Source of the DNA: Alkalibacter saccharofermentans DSM 14828
GTDB lineage: Bacteria > Bacillota > Clostridia > Eubacteriales > Alkalibacteraceae
Reading direction: 5' to 3'
Length of the DNA: 64,000 nt
Assembly (NCBI RefSeq): GCF_900128885.1
Contig: NZ_FQTU01000006.1
Span: 62,001 to 126,000, forward strand
Under the pieces are notes generated by a model. That model was not told where the DNA came from, did not search any database, and was given only the letters and a program-made list of their open reading frames with translations. The position numbers were made by a program, and so were the translations under genes. Positions 1 to 8,507 of the stretch are shown piece by piece (positions within the stretch are counted from its first letter, which is position 1; every line of letters starts with the position of its first letter).

Positions 1-1220
1 CTTTTCTTCCATGTGTGAACCGGATGGAAGATGGTAAGGGGCTTTTTTTCATCAATTTTCTCGTCATCAAGCATTATCAAATCCGCCAAGGCCTTGTTTG
101 AATCCTTGTCGTACAACCTCACCACCCTTTTGTAGCCTGGATTGGTTATTTTCCCGGGATCATTAGATATCTTAAGCTTATTTGTAATTTCCCCTTTGCT
201 ATCGATTTGGGCCAGTTTGTAAACGGCACCCAGTGCCGGCTGATCGTACGCTGTTATAAGTTTAGTGCCTACTCCCCAAAGATTTATCTGAGCTCCCTGA
301 AGCTTTAAATCCCTCACAAGGTACTCGTCAAGATCAGAAGACGCGCTGATCACAGCATCATCAAATCCATTTTCGACCAGCATGGTTTTTGCCTCCTTGC
401 TCAAATAAGCCAAGTCCCCAGAATCAAGCCTTATTCCGTAGGTTTTCGGAAGTCTGCCTTCATCCCTCAGTTTTGAGAATACTCTTATGGCATTTGGCAC
501 CCCTGATTCCAAAGTGTTGTAAGTATCTACCAGGAAAATCAGGTTGTCCTGATTGTACTTGGTATATGTCCAAAACGCATCGTATTCCGAGGCATAGCTT
601 AATACATAGCTATGAGACATGGTACCTTTGGCAGGCAGCTTTATAAGGTCTTCACTTTCCACATTGCTTGTCCCCACACAGCCCCCGATAACAGCGGCTC
701 TGGCTCCATAAAGTCCAGCTTCAGATCCATGGGCACGCCTTAAGCCAAATTCAAGCACCGCATCTCCTTCTGCTGCCTGTACTATCCTAGCGGCCTTGGT
801 AGCAATTAGAGTCTGATGATTAACGATGCTGAGAAGTGGTGTTTCTATTATTTGAGCCTGTATCAAAGGAGCTTTTATTCGAATCAAAGGCTCGTGAGGA
901 AAAACTATAGAGCCCTCAGGTATCCCGTAAATTTCCCCTGTGAAACGGAAATTTCTCAGATAATCCAAGAATTTTTCTGTCAGCTCCGGGTGGTTGTTCT
1001 TTAGTATATCTATATCTTTTTCGTCAAATTTAAGATTCGTGAGATAATCAACTACCTGCTCCAGCCCGGCGCATACCAGATACCCGCCGTTGAATGGGTT
1101 GCTTCTTACAAACAGGTCAAATACTGCGATATCTTCGTCCTTTCCTTCATTGACATAAACATTGCTCATACTAAGCTGATAATAATCCGTGGCTAATTGC
1201 CTGCGCCTGTTAAATTCCAT
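1..1220 (-). CDS. pncB: nicotinate phosphoribosyltransferase, 3' end cut off by the window
   Basis: Translating the minus strand from the ATG at 1220 gives an uninterrupted frame to base 1, starting MEFNRRRQLATDYYQLSM. It contains the family hallmarks LEFGLRRAHG, GTSNV and GTMSHSYV (the His-bearing loop) and GIRLDSGDL. The family condenses nicotinate with PRPP to give nicotinate mononucleotide in NAD salvage, with ATP hydrolysis. A GGAGG lies 10 bases before the ATG, so the start is secure. The C-terminus lies outside the window. It is a single gene with its own promoter, transcribed away from the pssA operon terminator. Confidence 0.93.
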   Translation of the reverse strand, partial: MEFNRRRQLATDYYQLSMSNVYVNEGKDEDIAVFDLFVRSNPFNGGYLVCAGLEQVVDYLTNLKFDEKDIDILKNNHPELTEKFLDYLRNFRFTGEIYGIPEGSIVFPHEPLIRIKAPLIQAQIIETPLLSIVNHQTLIATKAARIVQAAEGDAVLEFGLRRAHGSEAGLYGARAAVIGGCVGTSNVESEDLIKLPAKGTMSHSYVLSYASEYDAFWTYTKYNQDNLIFLVDTYNTLESGVPNAIRVFSKLRDEGRLPKTYGIRLDSGDLAYLSKEAKTMLVENGFDDAVISASSDLDEYLVRDLKLQGAQINLWGVGTKLITAYDQPALGAVYKLAQIDSKGEITNKLKISNDPGKITNPGYKRVVRLYDKDSNKALADLIMLDDEKIDEKKPLTIFHPVHTWKK

Positions 1221-1253
1221 TTAAGCTTGTTCCTCCGATCATATAATATAATT

Positions 1254-1282
1254 ATTTTACACTCCACTAAAATATTATGCAA
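1254..1282 (-). promoter_or_regulatory. sigma-A-like promoter of pncB
   Basis: On the minus strand TTGCAT (1277-1282) and TAAAAT (1254-1259) are separated by 17 bases, about 35 bases upstream of the pncB start. The -35 box abuts the T-tract of the pssA-operon terminator. Confidence 0.55.
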
Positions 1283-1309
1283 TAAATAAAACCCCGCCTT
1301 CGCAGGGTT
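1282..1309 (-). terminator. rho-independent terminator of the feo-pssA operon
   Basis: On the minus strand AACCC(T)GC pairs with GC(G)GGGTT around the loop GAAG (1290-1309) and is followed by TTTATTTATT. It lies 33 bases beyond the pssA stop codon. Confidence 0.75.
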
Positions 1310-1342
1310 AAATATGTTCATAGGTTTTAATTAACAAGTCTC

Positions 1343-1888
1343 TCATGCACAATTTTTATGGTTTAGCCTTGGAACCTTTATCCTGCTTATCATCAAAAGT
1401 GAGCAGATAAATATGACAACGGCAAGAAGCCCACTTAAATTCATCGTCGCCACATGATATGATTCGCACGCCAATCGCAAAACTGCAAGAGACATTCCAC
1501 ATACGGTTATCGGCACTCCGGTAAAGGACTTGTTACAGCTCTCCACATTGTATCTCGCAAGCCTGAAAGCCCCGCATACGGGGTAAAATATAAGTGCCGA
1601 GTAACCTGAAACCCCCAGGCTTAAGAGATCGGTGCTTATAAACAGACAGACAGGGGCTATTCCAAAAGTTATCAAGTCAGCCAGGGAGTCCAGCTGTTTT
1701 CCCATCTCGCTTTCAGCTTTTAGCCACCGCGCTACCTTTCCATCTAGTCCATCTATTATCCCTCCGGCGATAATAAAAGCCGCCGGCAATAACACTCCAT
1801 CGTGATTGTTATCTAGAAGCAGGATCACCGCGAGACTTCCCAAAGATATATTTATCATTGTCATGATATTCGGCAAATTCTTAATCAT
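1343..1888 (-). CDS. pssA: CDP-alcohol phosphatidyltransferase, probable phosphatidylserine synthase
   Basis: This 181-residue membrane protein has the complete CDP-alcohol phosphatidyltransferase motif DG-x2-AR-x8-G-x3-D-x3-D at residues 49-71 (DGKVAR ... GKQLDSLAD), plus several hydrophobic segments. The family joins a CDP-activated lipid to an alcohol; length and sequence best fit PssA, which makes phosphatidylserine from CDP-diacylglycerol and serine. It overlaps the 3' end of the flippase-like gene by 8 bases and is the last gene of the feoAB operon. A phosphatidylglycerol- or inositol-phosphate-type substrate cannot be excluded from sequence alone. Confidence 0.8.
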   Translation of the reverse strand: MIKNLPNIMTMINISLGSLAVILLLDNNHDGVLLPAAFIIAGGIIDGLDGKVARWLKAESEMGKQLDSLADLITFGIAPVCLFISTDLLSLGVSGYSALIFYPVCGAFRLARYNVESCNKSFTGVPITVCGMSLAVLRLACESYHVATMNLSGLLAVVIFICSLLMISRIKVPRLNHKNCA

Positions 1889-2861
1889 ACAATCCCTCTT
1901 TTTTGAACAACAGCATCTTCTCTAGCCCGGTCAATACAATCCCACTTCCTACTACCAACCAAAATGTTATGAATCTGAAGATTACGGATATTACCAATGC
2001 CTGTTCCAATCCTACCCCACTTACCATCGCTAATAATCCACACATTGTCATTTCAAAGCCTCCGATGCCTCCTGGCGTTACCGGCAAAGTACCGACAACA
2101 TAAGCTCCAAAGGTTATTGCGATTACCCCCAACATACTTATATCAATGCTAAATGCCAAAAGTATTATGTATAGTTTTACAGGATAAGTCATCCACATAG
2201 TAAACGTCATAAGCAACTGCTTAAACACTCCAAATGGTTTTTCCTTTATATTTGTTACACATATTCCGTAGCTAATAAAAAAACTTTTAGCTATTTTGCC
2301 TATCTTGTTTTTCCCTTTGAGTTTTTCTCCTGCAGCCGTGGGGTTTAAAAACGAATAAATCATTAAACCTAAGACAGCTGCCATTACCAGGGATCCTAAA
2401 ACCCATCCAATGTTTTTCCCATTATCGACATTGATTATAAAAAAATACAGCCCGCTGAATCCGGCAAGGGATGTCAGTCCGAAAAAGCTGAACATTTTCT
2501 GTAAAGCAACTATGGAAGCTGATTTTTCCATCGTACAGCTTAGCTCCCTTTTTAATGCTACTGTCTTGTAAGCTTCTCCACCGATTTTAGCTCCCGGAGT
2601 TATCGCTTCGACAATTGAGCTTCTGAAATTTATTAAAAGCATCTTCCAAAACCCAAGGCTCATGCCATTCCATTCCAATATAGTACACCACTGGAGGCTT
2701 ATAATAGTCTGGGTAAACACCTGTAAAGCTATCAATAACACTAAAAAAACCGGGGGCAAAAGCAATAAATCTTCTTTTATCTGAGTCATATTTAATTGCC
2801 TAAATATAACGACCAACAGTAAAGCTATTGCGAGATAAATATACTTTTTTATTTTTTCCAT
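1881..2861 (-). CDS. LPG-flippase-domain (UPF0104) integral membrane protein
   Basis: This 326-residue protein has about eight hydrophobic segments and the family signatures EAITPGAKIGGEAYK in the first half and LPVTPGGIGGFE in the second. These match the lysylphosphatidylglycerol synthase/flippase transmembrane family (UPF0104). No soluble aminoacyl-transferase domain follows, so only the translocase-like half is present. The ATG at 2861 overlaps the upstream stop by one base (TGATG), indicating translational coupling. With pssA next, a role in moving or modifying a phospholipid is likely, but the substrate is unknown. Confidence 0.7.
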   Translation of the reverse strand: MEKIKKYIYLAIALLLVVIFRQLNMTQIKEDLLLLPPVFLVLLIALQVFTQTIISLQWCTILEWNGMSLGFWKMLLINFRSSIVEAITPGAKIGGEAYKTVALKRELSCTMEKSASIVALQKMFSFFGLTSLAGFSGLYFFIINVDNGKNIGWVLGSLVMAAVLGLMIYSFLNPTAAGEKLKGKNKIGKIAKSFFISYGICVTNIKEKPFGVFKQLLMTFTMWMTYPVKLYIILLAFSIDISMLGVIAITFGAYVVGTLPVTPGGIGGFEMTMCGLLAMVSGVGLEQALVISVIFRFITFWLVVGSGIVLTGLEKMLLFKKEGLYD

Positions 2862-3424
2862 CACAAGTACATTGCCGTAGCTTGAATATTTGTAAAGTTT
2901 TTATGTTCCACCATACTGCATTCTGAGCACCTTTTTCTTAAATTCACGTCATAAAAACACTTTCTGCTCTCTTTAGGATGTCTGACCAAAACTCTAGTAT
3001 TAGGTTTCATTGTTTTATATACTCTATCCAGGACCTTTTCTTTTGGAGATACTTGCAAAGCCAGATGTATCACGCTATAATCCCCGGCATCCACAAATTC
3101 CCCTTCCATGTGCTTGATTTTAATCATGTCTTTGCTGAAATTCATTTTTTTTGCCAAAGCCTTTGATTTTCGTATACAATCCCTATCATTGTCGATAACG
3201 GTGACTTTAGCTCCTGTGAGCTTTTGCATGGCTATCGCCGAGCAAGGAGCAGCTCCTCCTCCTATGAAAAGCACATGGTCGTCTTTGTCTATTCCTGCAA
3301 GCTCTGCTTCGTTTTTTATTACTTTCATATAACAACGCAGAAGTCCTGAAAAAAGAATCTTGCTTTGGGTCACTTTATCCTCTAGATACTGGGTGAACCT
3401 TGTCATAACCATTTTTTCACTCAC
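2861..3424 (-). CDS. small SAM-dependent transferase, nicotianamine-synthase-like fold
   Basis: This 187-residue protein has a Rossmann-type SAM motif, VLFIGGGAAP (51-60), with an acidic strand end VTVIDND (74-80) and later VIHLALQVSPKEK and a VLVRHP strand. The spacing and the LAL(Q)V...KEK...VL.R pattern resemble nicotianamine-synthase-like enzymes more than ordinary methyltransferases, but I cannot confirm this without a search. The C-terminal part has C156, C166 and C169. It begins 9 bases after feoB and is coupled to the flippase-like gene. The start is uncertain: GTG at 3424 or ATG at 3412. Confidence 0.5.
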   Translation of the reverse strand: MSEKMVMTRFTQYLEDKVTQSKILFSGLLRCYMKVIKNEAELAGIDKDDHVLFIGGGAAPCSAIAMQKLTGAKVTVIDNDRDCIRKSKALAKKMNFSKDMIKIKHMEGEFVDAGDYSVIHLALQVSPKEKVLDRVYKTMKPNTRVLVRHPKESRKCFYDVNLRKRCSECSMVEHKNFTNIQATAMYL

Positions 3425-3433
3425 TTTCCATAT

Positions 3434-5209
3434 TTAAAACAACCTCAATCCAATTTGGTTTACCAAGCCACCGATCAAAAATGCAAAGCACGTAGTTGCC
3501 ACGGCAATGCCAGCAGCGGTTTTAGCATTGAATTCGGAAGCTATGATGCCGAAAACTGAAAGACACGGCAAGTAAAACAACGACACCAACCCAGCTACCA
3601 GTACTTGCAGCGACGTAAGGTTTAGCCCTACTAATGGAGCGATTGACATTTCCCGCCTCACGATGCCCAGTAACAAGCCATCTGCCGCCTGCTGGGGAAG
3701 TCCAAGCCACCCTTGTACCAAAGGGGATGATGCTGCTGCGATTACATCCAGAAAGCCGGTTTCTTTAAACAAAGCTGCTATGACTATTGCAAAAAACATA
3801 GGCCCTTCTGCTTCTATTAAAAAATGCTTCATTCTTATCATTAGTTTTTTCCCGTATGTTTTTTTATCGGGGATCAACAGGTTGGGAATTTGTATTATCA
3901 TGGGGTCGACCTTTCCGTTTATAAACCGTCCTGCTAAGCTCGCCACCGATATGAACACTATCAATGAAATCAGTGCTAGAGGTAAAAAAATCAAATATGA
4001 TTTGCTGCTTATAAGCTCGATCAATGCACCTGTTTGGGATATGCACGGTATGGTCACGCATACTAATGTAGTAACGACCAAGCGCTCTTTTTTTGTAGTG
4101 CATGCCCTAGTTCCGATTATTGCAGGAATTGCACAGCCATATCCCATCATGATATTTATTATGCTCCCGCCTTGCATTCCAAACCTGCTCATAAGGTTGT
4201 CAAAAAGTATTCCAAGTCTCGGCAGATACCCCATATCTTCCAAAAATGAAAATACGACATAAAATAAAAATACGTATGGAAATATAAGCGCTATAGGCCA
4301 TTCGAACCCAATAACAAATATTCCGTACTCGCCAATAAGCACGTTTTGTATTATTCCTTCAGGTATTATAGATGTAAATATATTCTTGAAAAAAGGAACG
4401 ATTATACCATTAACCAACGGAAGAAAAAATACAGCCCTAAGGGCTTTTCCTCCTCCTACGATCATTCCCAAAGACAAGGCCATAATTAAGACCGCAATTG
4501 GAACTCCTGTGGACGGTCTTATCATCCAATCGCTGATTCTAGTCTTATTTCTGTCCGCTTTAGCATTTGTTTTTCTTACCTTCTTTGTAATTTCCCTAGC
4601 TGTATCATAAATCTCTTCTCGCCCTTTGGGACAAGATCCACAGCCCGACTTTTCGCATCCTCTGCATTCTGCTTTTTTCAAAAGTTCTACAACAGCCTCT
4701 TTAAGCTCCTCAAACCCAGATGATTTAACTGCTATTGTCTCAACTACAGGAGAATCTAAAAGCTTTGAAAGCATCCCAACATTGATCTCTATTCCTTCTC
4801 TTTTGGCTACATCTAAAAAATTAAGGGCATATGCTGTAGGGATGCCGTAGGATTTAAGCTCCAACGCAAGCTCCAGGCTCCTTTGAAGGTTCGTGGCATC
4901 CAAGACGCAAATTATGGCTTCCGGTTCACTGGATAAAAATTTTTCTGCCACATCTTCGGCTTCTGAAGTAGATTTTAAAGAAAATACTCCAGGCACGTCT
5001 ATCAGTGTATATCCCTTATCAGAAAGTTTCATATCCCCCTGGGTATAGCTTACCGTAGTTCCTGAGTAATTTGAGCTAATGGCATCCATCCCGGTCATGC
5101 GGCTGAAAAACACGCTCTTGCCTACATTGGGGTTTCCCATCAGAAGAATCTTGTTTTTTTGAGATAGATGCTTCTTTATTTCCTTTTCATTTATATCATG
5201 GCAACTCAA
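3434..5209 (-). CDS. feoB: ferrous iron transport protein B
   Basis: FeoB is the membrane permease for Fe(II), with a cytoplasmic G-protein domain. Visible are G1 GNPNVGKS (25-32), G2 around SGTT (49-52), G3 DVPG (71-74) and an unusual G4 NFLD (130-133), then a helical linker and the transmembrane core with gate segments near YGCAIPAIIGTRA. At 591 residues it is on the short side of the family. Residues 182-193 carry C-x2-C-x4-C-x2-C between the G domain and the membrane part, which may bind a metal or cluster. The TTG start overlaps the feoA stop by 4 bases. Confidence 0.93.
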   Translation of the reverse strand: MSCHDINEKEIKKHLSQKNKILLMGNPNVGKSVFFSRMTGMDAISSNYSGTTVSYTQGDMKLSDKGYTLIDVPGVFSLKSTSEAEDVAEKFLSSEPEAIICVLDATNLQRSLELALELKSYGIPTAYALNFLDVAKREGIEINVGMLSKLLDSPVVETIAVKSSGFEELKEAVVELLKKAECRGCEKSGCGSCPKGREEIYDTAREITKKVRKTNAKADRNKTRISDWMIRPSTGVPIAVLIMALSLGMIVGGGKALRAVFFLPLVNGIIVPFFKNIFTSIIPEGIIQNVLIGEYGIFVIGFEWPIALIFPYVFLFYVVFSFLEDMGYLPRLGILFDNLMSRFGMQGGSIINIMMGYGCAIPAIIGTRACTTKKERLVVTTLVCVTIPCISQTGALIELISSKSYLIFLPLALISLIVFISVASLAGRFINGKVDPMIIQIPNLLIPDKKTYGKKLMIRMKHFLIEAEGPMFFAIVIAALFKETGFLDVIAAASSPLVQGWLGLPQQAADGLLLGIVRREMSIAPLVGLNLTSLQVLVAGLVSLFYLPCLSVFGIIASEFNAKTAAGIAVATTCFAFLIGGLVNQIGLRLF

Positions 5210-5427
5210 GCAACTTCACTCTCCTCTACGCTTATGGACGAGGCAATGGCATTGCTTATAGCAATCTCTCTTGAATCAATCTCGAGAAGAGTAGGTCCTC
5301 CCCAGATATATGTGTGCTTTTTAAATACAGTATCGTTTTCCCTGACACCCAATGATTTTAGAATGTCCATGTCCGGCACTGACTTGATTTTGTAGTACTT
5401 GCCTTTTTCGACTTTATTTAAGCTCAT
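5206..5427 (-). CDS. feoA: ferrous iron transport protein A (SH3-like)
   Basis: This 73-residue FeoA-domain protein includes the pattern KSVPDMDILKSLGVRENDTVFKK... typical of the small SH3-like partner of FeoB, which modulates the transporter. It is preceded by AAGGAGG and translationally coupled to feoB. It is the first gene of a five-gene operon (feoA, feoB, NAS-like, flippase-like, pssA), and its upstream region carries DtxR-like palindromes, so iron-dependent repression is expected. Confidence 0.88.
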   Translation of the reverse strand: MSLNKVEKGKYYKIKSVPDMDILKSLGVRENDTVFKKHTYIWGGPTLLEIDSREIAISNAIASSISVEESEVA

Positions 5428-5455
5428 AATTATCCTCCTTCCCGTTGGTCCGTTC

Positions 5456-5506
5456 AGTTAGTGTATGCTAACTCAATTTAATAACCGAAGTTTACCACAG
5501 CTAACT
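5456..5506. promoter_or_regulatory. two DtxR/MntR-type operator palindromes
   Basis: Box 1 at 5456-5473 is AGTTAG-N6-CTAACT, a perfect 18-bp interrupted palindrome. Box 2 at 5489-5506 is AGTTTA-N6-GCTAACT-like, with the same length and outer AGTT/AACT arms. They are 33 bp apart centre to centre, about three helical turns. The spacing and dyad fit a metal-dependent DtxR-family repressor, and the regulator gene is divergent next door. Box 2 overlaps the candidate feoA -10. Confidence 0.6.
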
Positions 5507-5518
5507 CGACTTTGTCAA
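5489..5518 (-). promoter_or_regulatory. feoA promoter
   Basis: On the minus strand a perfect TTGACA (5513-5518) is followed after 18 bases by TAAACT (5489-5494). The -10 sits inside DtxR-like box 2, so bound repressor would block RNA polymerase. Confidence 0.5.
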
Positions 5519-5536
5519 TACTTTGACTAAAGTATT
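5517..5536. promoter_or_regulatory. perfect inverted repeat next to the regulator gene
   Basis: AATACTTT and AAAGTATT flank GACT in a perfect 8-bp dyad, different in sequence from the AGTTAG boxes. It lies between the two divergent promoters and includes a TTGACT that could serve as the regulator's -35. It may be an operator for a different protein or for autoregulation. Confidence 0.4.
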
Positions 5537-5606
5537 CGGGAGATTGTAAACCAACATAAAAAATGATAAGATTAATTTATTATTAAAATACTTACAGGAG
5601 GAAAAT

Positions 5607-5969
5607 ATGAAGGTACAAGAATCTAGAGAAAATTATTTGGAGACAATCCTCCTTTTACAAAAAGAGCTTGGTCAAGTCCGATCCATAGATATTGCCCACA
5701 AGCTTGAATATACAAAAGCCAGCATCAGCCGAGCCATGTCACTTTTAAAAAAGGACAACCTGATAACTATGGGCAAATCCGGAATAATCGAGCTAACAGA
5801 AGAGGGACAAAAAAAAGCTGCAGAAATCTACGATAGACATAGAGCCATAAAGGACTTCCTTATAAATATCGGTGTATCTGAAAAAACTGCGGAAGAAGAT
5901 GCTTGTCGCATGGAACACGTAATCAGCAATGAGGCTTTTGAAAAAATCAAAAAATATAACGACAAATAA
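5607..5969 (+). CDS. DtxR/MntR-family metal-dependent transcriptional repressor
   Basis: This 120-residue protein starts with the typical ESRENYLETILLLQ helix and a winged helix-turn-helix (DIAHKLEYTKASISRAMSLL, about 26-45), followed by ELTEEGQKKAAEIYDRHR and the dimerisation helix with EEDACRMEHVIS. Family residues for metal binding are visible (E/C/H in the last third: D103, C104, E107, H108). Proteins of this family sense Fe(II) or Mn(II) and repress uptake genes. It is shorter than typical 140-residue MntR and has no SH3 domain. Divergent from feoAB, so it is the likely repressor of that operon. RBS is AGGAGG. Confidence 0.85.
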   Translation: MKVQESRENYLETILLLQKELGQVRSIDIAHKLEYTKASISRAMSLLKKDNLITMGKSGIIELTEEGQKKAAEIYDRHRAIKDFLINIGVSEKTAEEDACRMEHVISNEAFEKIKKYNDK

Positions 5970-5980
5970 AAGATACAGAA

Positions 5981-6005
5981 AAACCCCGCCATGTAAGCGG
6001 GGTTT
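5981..6005. terminator. bidirectional terminator between the regulator and the dehydrogenase operon
   Basis: AAACCCCGC and GCGGGGTTT form a perfect 9-bp stem around a 7-base loop. A run of T follows on the minus strand (TTTTT), serving the E1 gene, and a weaker T-rich stretch on the plus strand serves the repressor gene. Confidence 0.8.
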
Positions 6006-6025
6006 CATATCTTGATTCTATTGTT

Positions 6026-8491
6026 TTAAACACCCAATTGGTTTCTTCTTATCTGTTCTCCTTTGGTAAAGTTGAACTTCGGCTTATGACCTTCCAGTGG
6101 GAGAATCTTCTCATTTACGGCGTCTAATATCCAGTCAGGTTGAGGGAAGAAATGATCTTCAAGTTCGTATATTGGAGTTATCCAGTTCCTCGCCCCCACA
6201 ACTACCGGAGGCGCATCCAAGTAATCAAATGCCAGCTCGGAAATGTTCTGAGCAAAGTCATTCAAGACAGAGTTTCTTTGGCAAGCGTCGCTTGTGAGAA
6301 GTATCCTGCCCGTCTTTTTGACAGACTCAATTACAGGCTCGTAGTTAAATGGCACTACGCTTCTTGCATCTATCACTTCTGCGCTGATTCCATATTTGTC
6401 CTCGAGCTCTTCGGCTGCTTTCATGGCATTATATAAAGTAGCACCGATGCTAAGTATGGTTATGTCTTTTCCTACTCTTTTTATATCCGGTTCTCCTATG
6501 GGGATTTCATAATATTCTTCAGGTACCCCCTCAGGATTAAACATCTCACCTACTCCATATAATCTTTGGCTTTCAAAGAACACCACTGGATCTGTTCCGT
6601 TTAAAGCCGAATTTAAAAGACCTTTTGCATCGTATGGAGTTGCCGGGAAAACAACTTTAAGTCCAGGAACATGGGCACAAAGGGAAGACCAGTCCTGAGA
6701 ATGTTGGGCCCCATATTTTGCTCCTACCGAAACCCTTAGGACTACAGGCATCTTCAGCTGTCCTGCTGTCATGGATTGCCATTTTGCCAGCTGGTTGAAA
6801 ATCTCATCTCCTGCCCTGCCCATAAAATCGCAGTACATAAGCTCAGGAACGCTTCTTCCTCCAAGCATAGCATATCCTACTGCCGCTCCCACTATTGCAG
6901 ATTCAGATATCGGCGAGTTGAAAAGTCTGTGATAAGGAATGGATTCTTCCATGTTCTTGTAAACTCCATAAGCTCCTCCCCAGTCTCTCAAGTCTTCTCC
7001 AAAGCTTATTAGGGTCGGGTCGGTATAGAACTTATCCATTAGCGATTCGAACACTGCGTCTCTAAACTGGACCACTTTAACCGAAGGAACCGGTTTTCCG
7101 TCTTTCATGCCCACACGTTCTTTTTTTGCCATTCTCTGTATTCTCGAGTTTTCTTCCTTAGGCGCAAGAACATCAGGTTCACCCTCTGCCATCTTTTCCT
7201 TTTTCTCATTGCAAAACATGTACTTTTCGATGGAATCAGGTTGGGCAAATATGTCCATTCTTGGCGAAACTTCATCATCTATAGTCAGCTTGAATACGTC
7301 AACGATAAGTTTTTTAGTGTTTTGTTCAACCGCGGCAAGCTCCTCTTCAGTGGCCACGCTTGCTTCTATCAACTGGGCTTTGAAATCCTTCATAGAATCC
7401 ATAGACGTCCATGCTTCTAGCTCCTCTTTTGACCTGTAAGGGCCTGTGTCGGATGTGGAGTGTCCACAGAGCCTGTAGGTAACTACATCTAAAAGAACCG
7501 GGCCATCTCCCTTTTTTAGTATCTCTCTTTTTCTCTTAAGAGCATCTATTATCGCCAATGGATTGTACCCATCGATTCTCTCTGCATGCATCTGTTCAGG
7601 GTTTATTCCTGCTCCTACTCTTGCAAGTGTCTGGTAGGCCATGGTTTCACCCACAGTTTGACCTCCCATGCCGTATCCATTGTTGTTGAAGTTAAATACG
7701 ATAGGAAGACCACCTTTATGGGCTTCATCCCATAGCACTTTAAGCTGATCCATTCCAGCCATGCTCATGGACTCCCAGACAGGGCCGCATCCCAATGATC
7801 CATCGCCTGCATTTGCTATTACTATGCCGCTTTGTTTGTTTATCTTCTTGTAAAGGGCTGCTCCCAATGCAACAGGAGCGCTGCCCCCTACTATGGCGTT
7901 GTTTGGATATACTCCAAATGGTATGAAAAACGCATGCATAGAGTTTCCAAGTCCCTGTGCAAATCCGTTTTTCCTGCCGAATATTTCAGCTGTGATTCCG
8001 TACATGTAGAACTTTGCAGCCAAGTCCTTTACGCTTCCCTCAAAATCCTTTTCCACAACTTTAAGCTGGTCACCGCCACTCGACTCTTCCATTATTTTTA
8101 CGAGCTCGTCGTCACTTAATTTTTCAAGGGCGCTCATTCCCTTTGCTATAAGCTCACCGTGGCTTCTATGGGTTCCGAAAACCAAGTCGTTTTTATCAAG
8201 AGTAAATGCCTGTCCCACCGCAGTAGCTTCCTGGCCTATGTACAAGTGCGCCGGACCTGAATAGTCATATTTGATTCCTTCGTAAGCTCCTGTAGATCTT
8301 AAATCCTGTATCATTGTTTCAAATTCCCTGATCATTGTCATGTCACGGTACATTTTGACGAGTTCTTCTTTTGAAAATTCATCTTTTACGTCTGATACCT
8401 TTTTTTGATACTGATTTAACATAATTGGCTTAAACTCAAGCTGTCCGGGTTTTCTTATTTCCTTTGGATTTATAAATATGCTCTTTGTCAT
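6026..8491 (-). CDS. 2-oxoacid or acetoin dehydrogenase E1, alpha and beta subunits fused
   Basis: The 821 residues hold a complete E1-alpha-like half (about 40-420, with the thiamine diphosphate motif GDGSLGCG ... NFNNNGYGMGG and YRLCGHSTSD) and a complete E1-beta-like half (about 485-800, with FGEDLRDWGGAYGVY, SPISESAIVGAAVGYA and VGAKYGAQHSQD). E1 decarboxylates the 2-oxoacid (or cleaves acetoin) and passes the acyl group to lipoyl-E2. Most complexes use separate alpha and beta chains; here one chain carries both. E3 and E2 genes precede it in the operon. Pyruvate, branched-chain 2-oxoacids and acetoin are all possible substrates; sequence alone does not decide. Confidence 0.85.
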   Translation of the reverse strand: MTKSIFINPKEIRKPGQLEFKPIMLNQYQKKVSDVKDEFSKEELVKMYRDMTMIREFETMIQDLRSTGAYEGIKYDYSGPAHLYIGQEATAVGQAFTLDKNDLVFGTHRSHGELIAKGMSALEKLSDDELVKIMEESSGGDQLKVVEKDFEGSVKDLAAKFYMYGITAEIFGRKNGFAQGLGNSMHAFFIPFGVYPNNAIVGGSAPVALGAALYKKINKQSGIVIANAGDGSLGCGPVWESMSMAGMDQLKVLWDEAHKGGLPIVFNFNNNGYGMGGQTVGETMAYQTLARVGAGINPEQMHAERIDGYNPLAIIDALKRKREILKKGDGPVLLDVVTYRLCGHSTSDTGPYRSKEELEAWTSMDSMKDFKAQLIEASVATEEELAAVEQNTKKLIVDVFKLTIDDEVSPRMDIFAQPDSIEKYMFCNEKKEKMAEGEPDVLAPKEENSRIQRMAKKERVGMKDGKPVPSVKVVQFRDAVFESLMDKFYTDPTLISFGEDLRDWGGAYGVYKNMEESIPYHRLFNSPISESAIVGAAVGYAMLGGRSVPELMYCDFMGRAGDEIFNQLAKWQSMTAGQLKMPVVLRVSVGAKYGAQHSQDWSSLCAHVPGLKVVFPATPYDAKGLLNSALNGTDPVVFFESQRLYGVGEMFNPEGVPEEYYEIPIGEPDIKRVGKDITILSIGATLYNAMKAAEELEDKYGISAEVIDARSVVPFNYEPVIESVKKTGRILLTSDACQRNSVLNDFAQNISELAFDYLDAPPVVVGARNWITPIYELEDHFFPQPDWILDAVNEKILPLEGHKPKFNFTKGEQIRRNQLGV

Positions 8492-8507
8492 TATTATCCT
8501 CCTTTAT

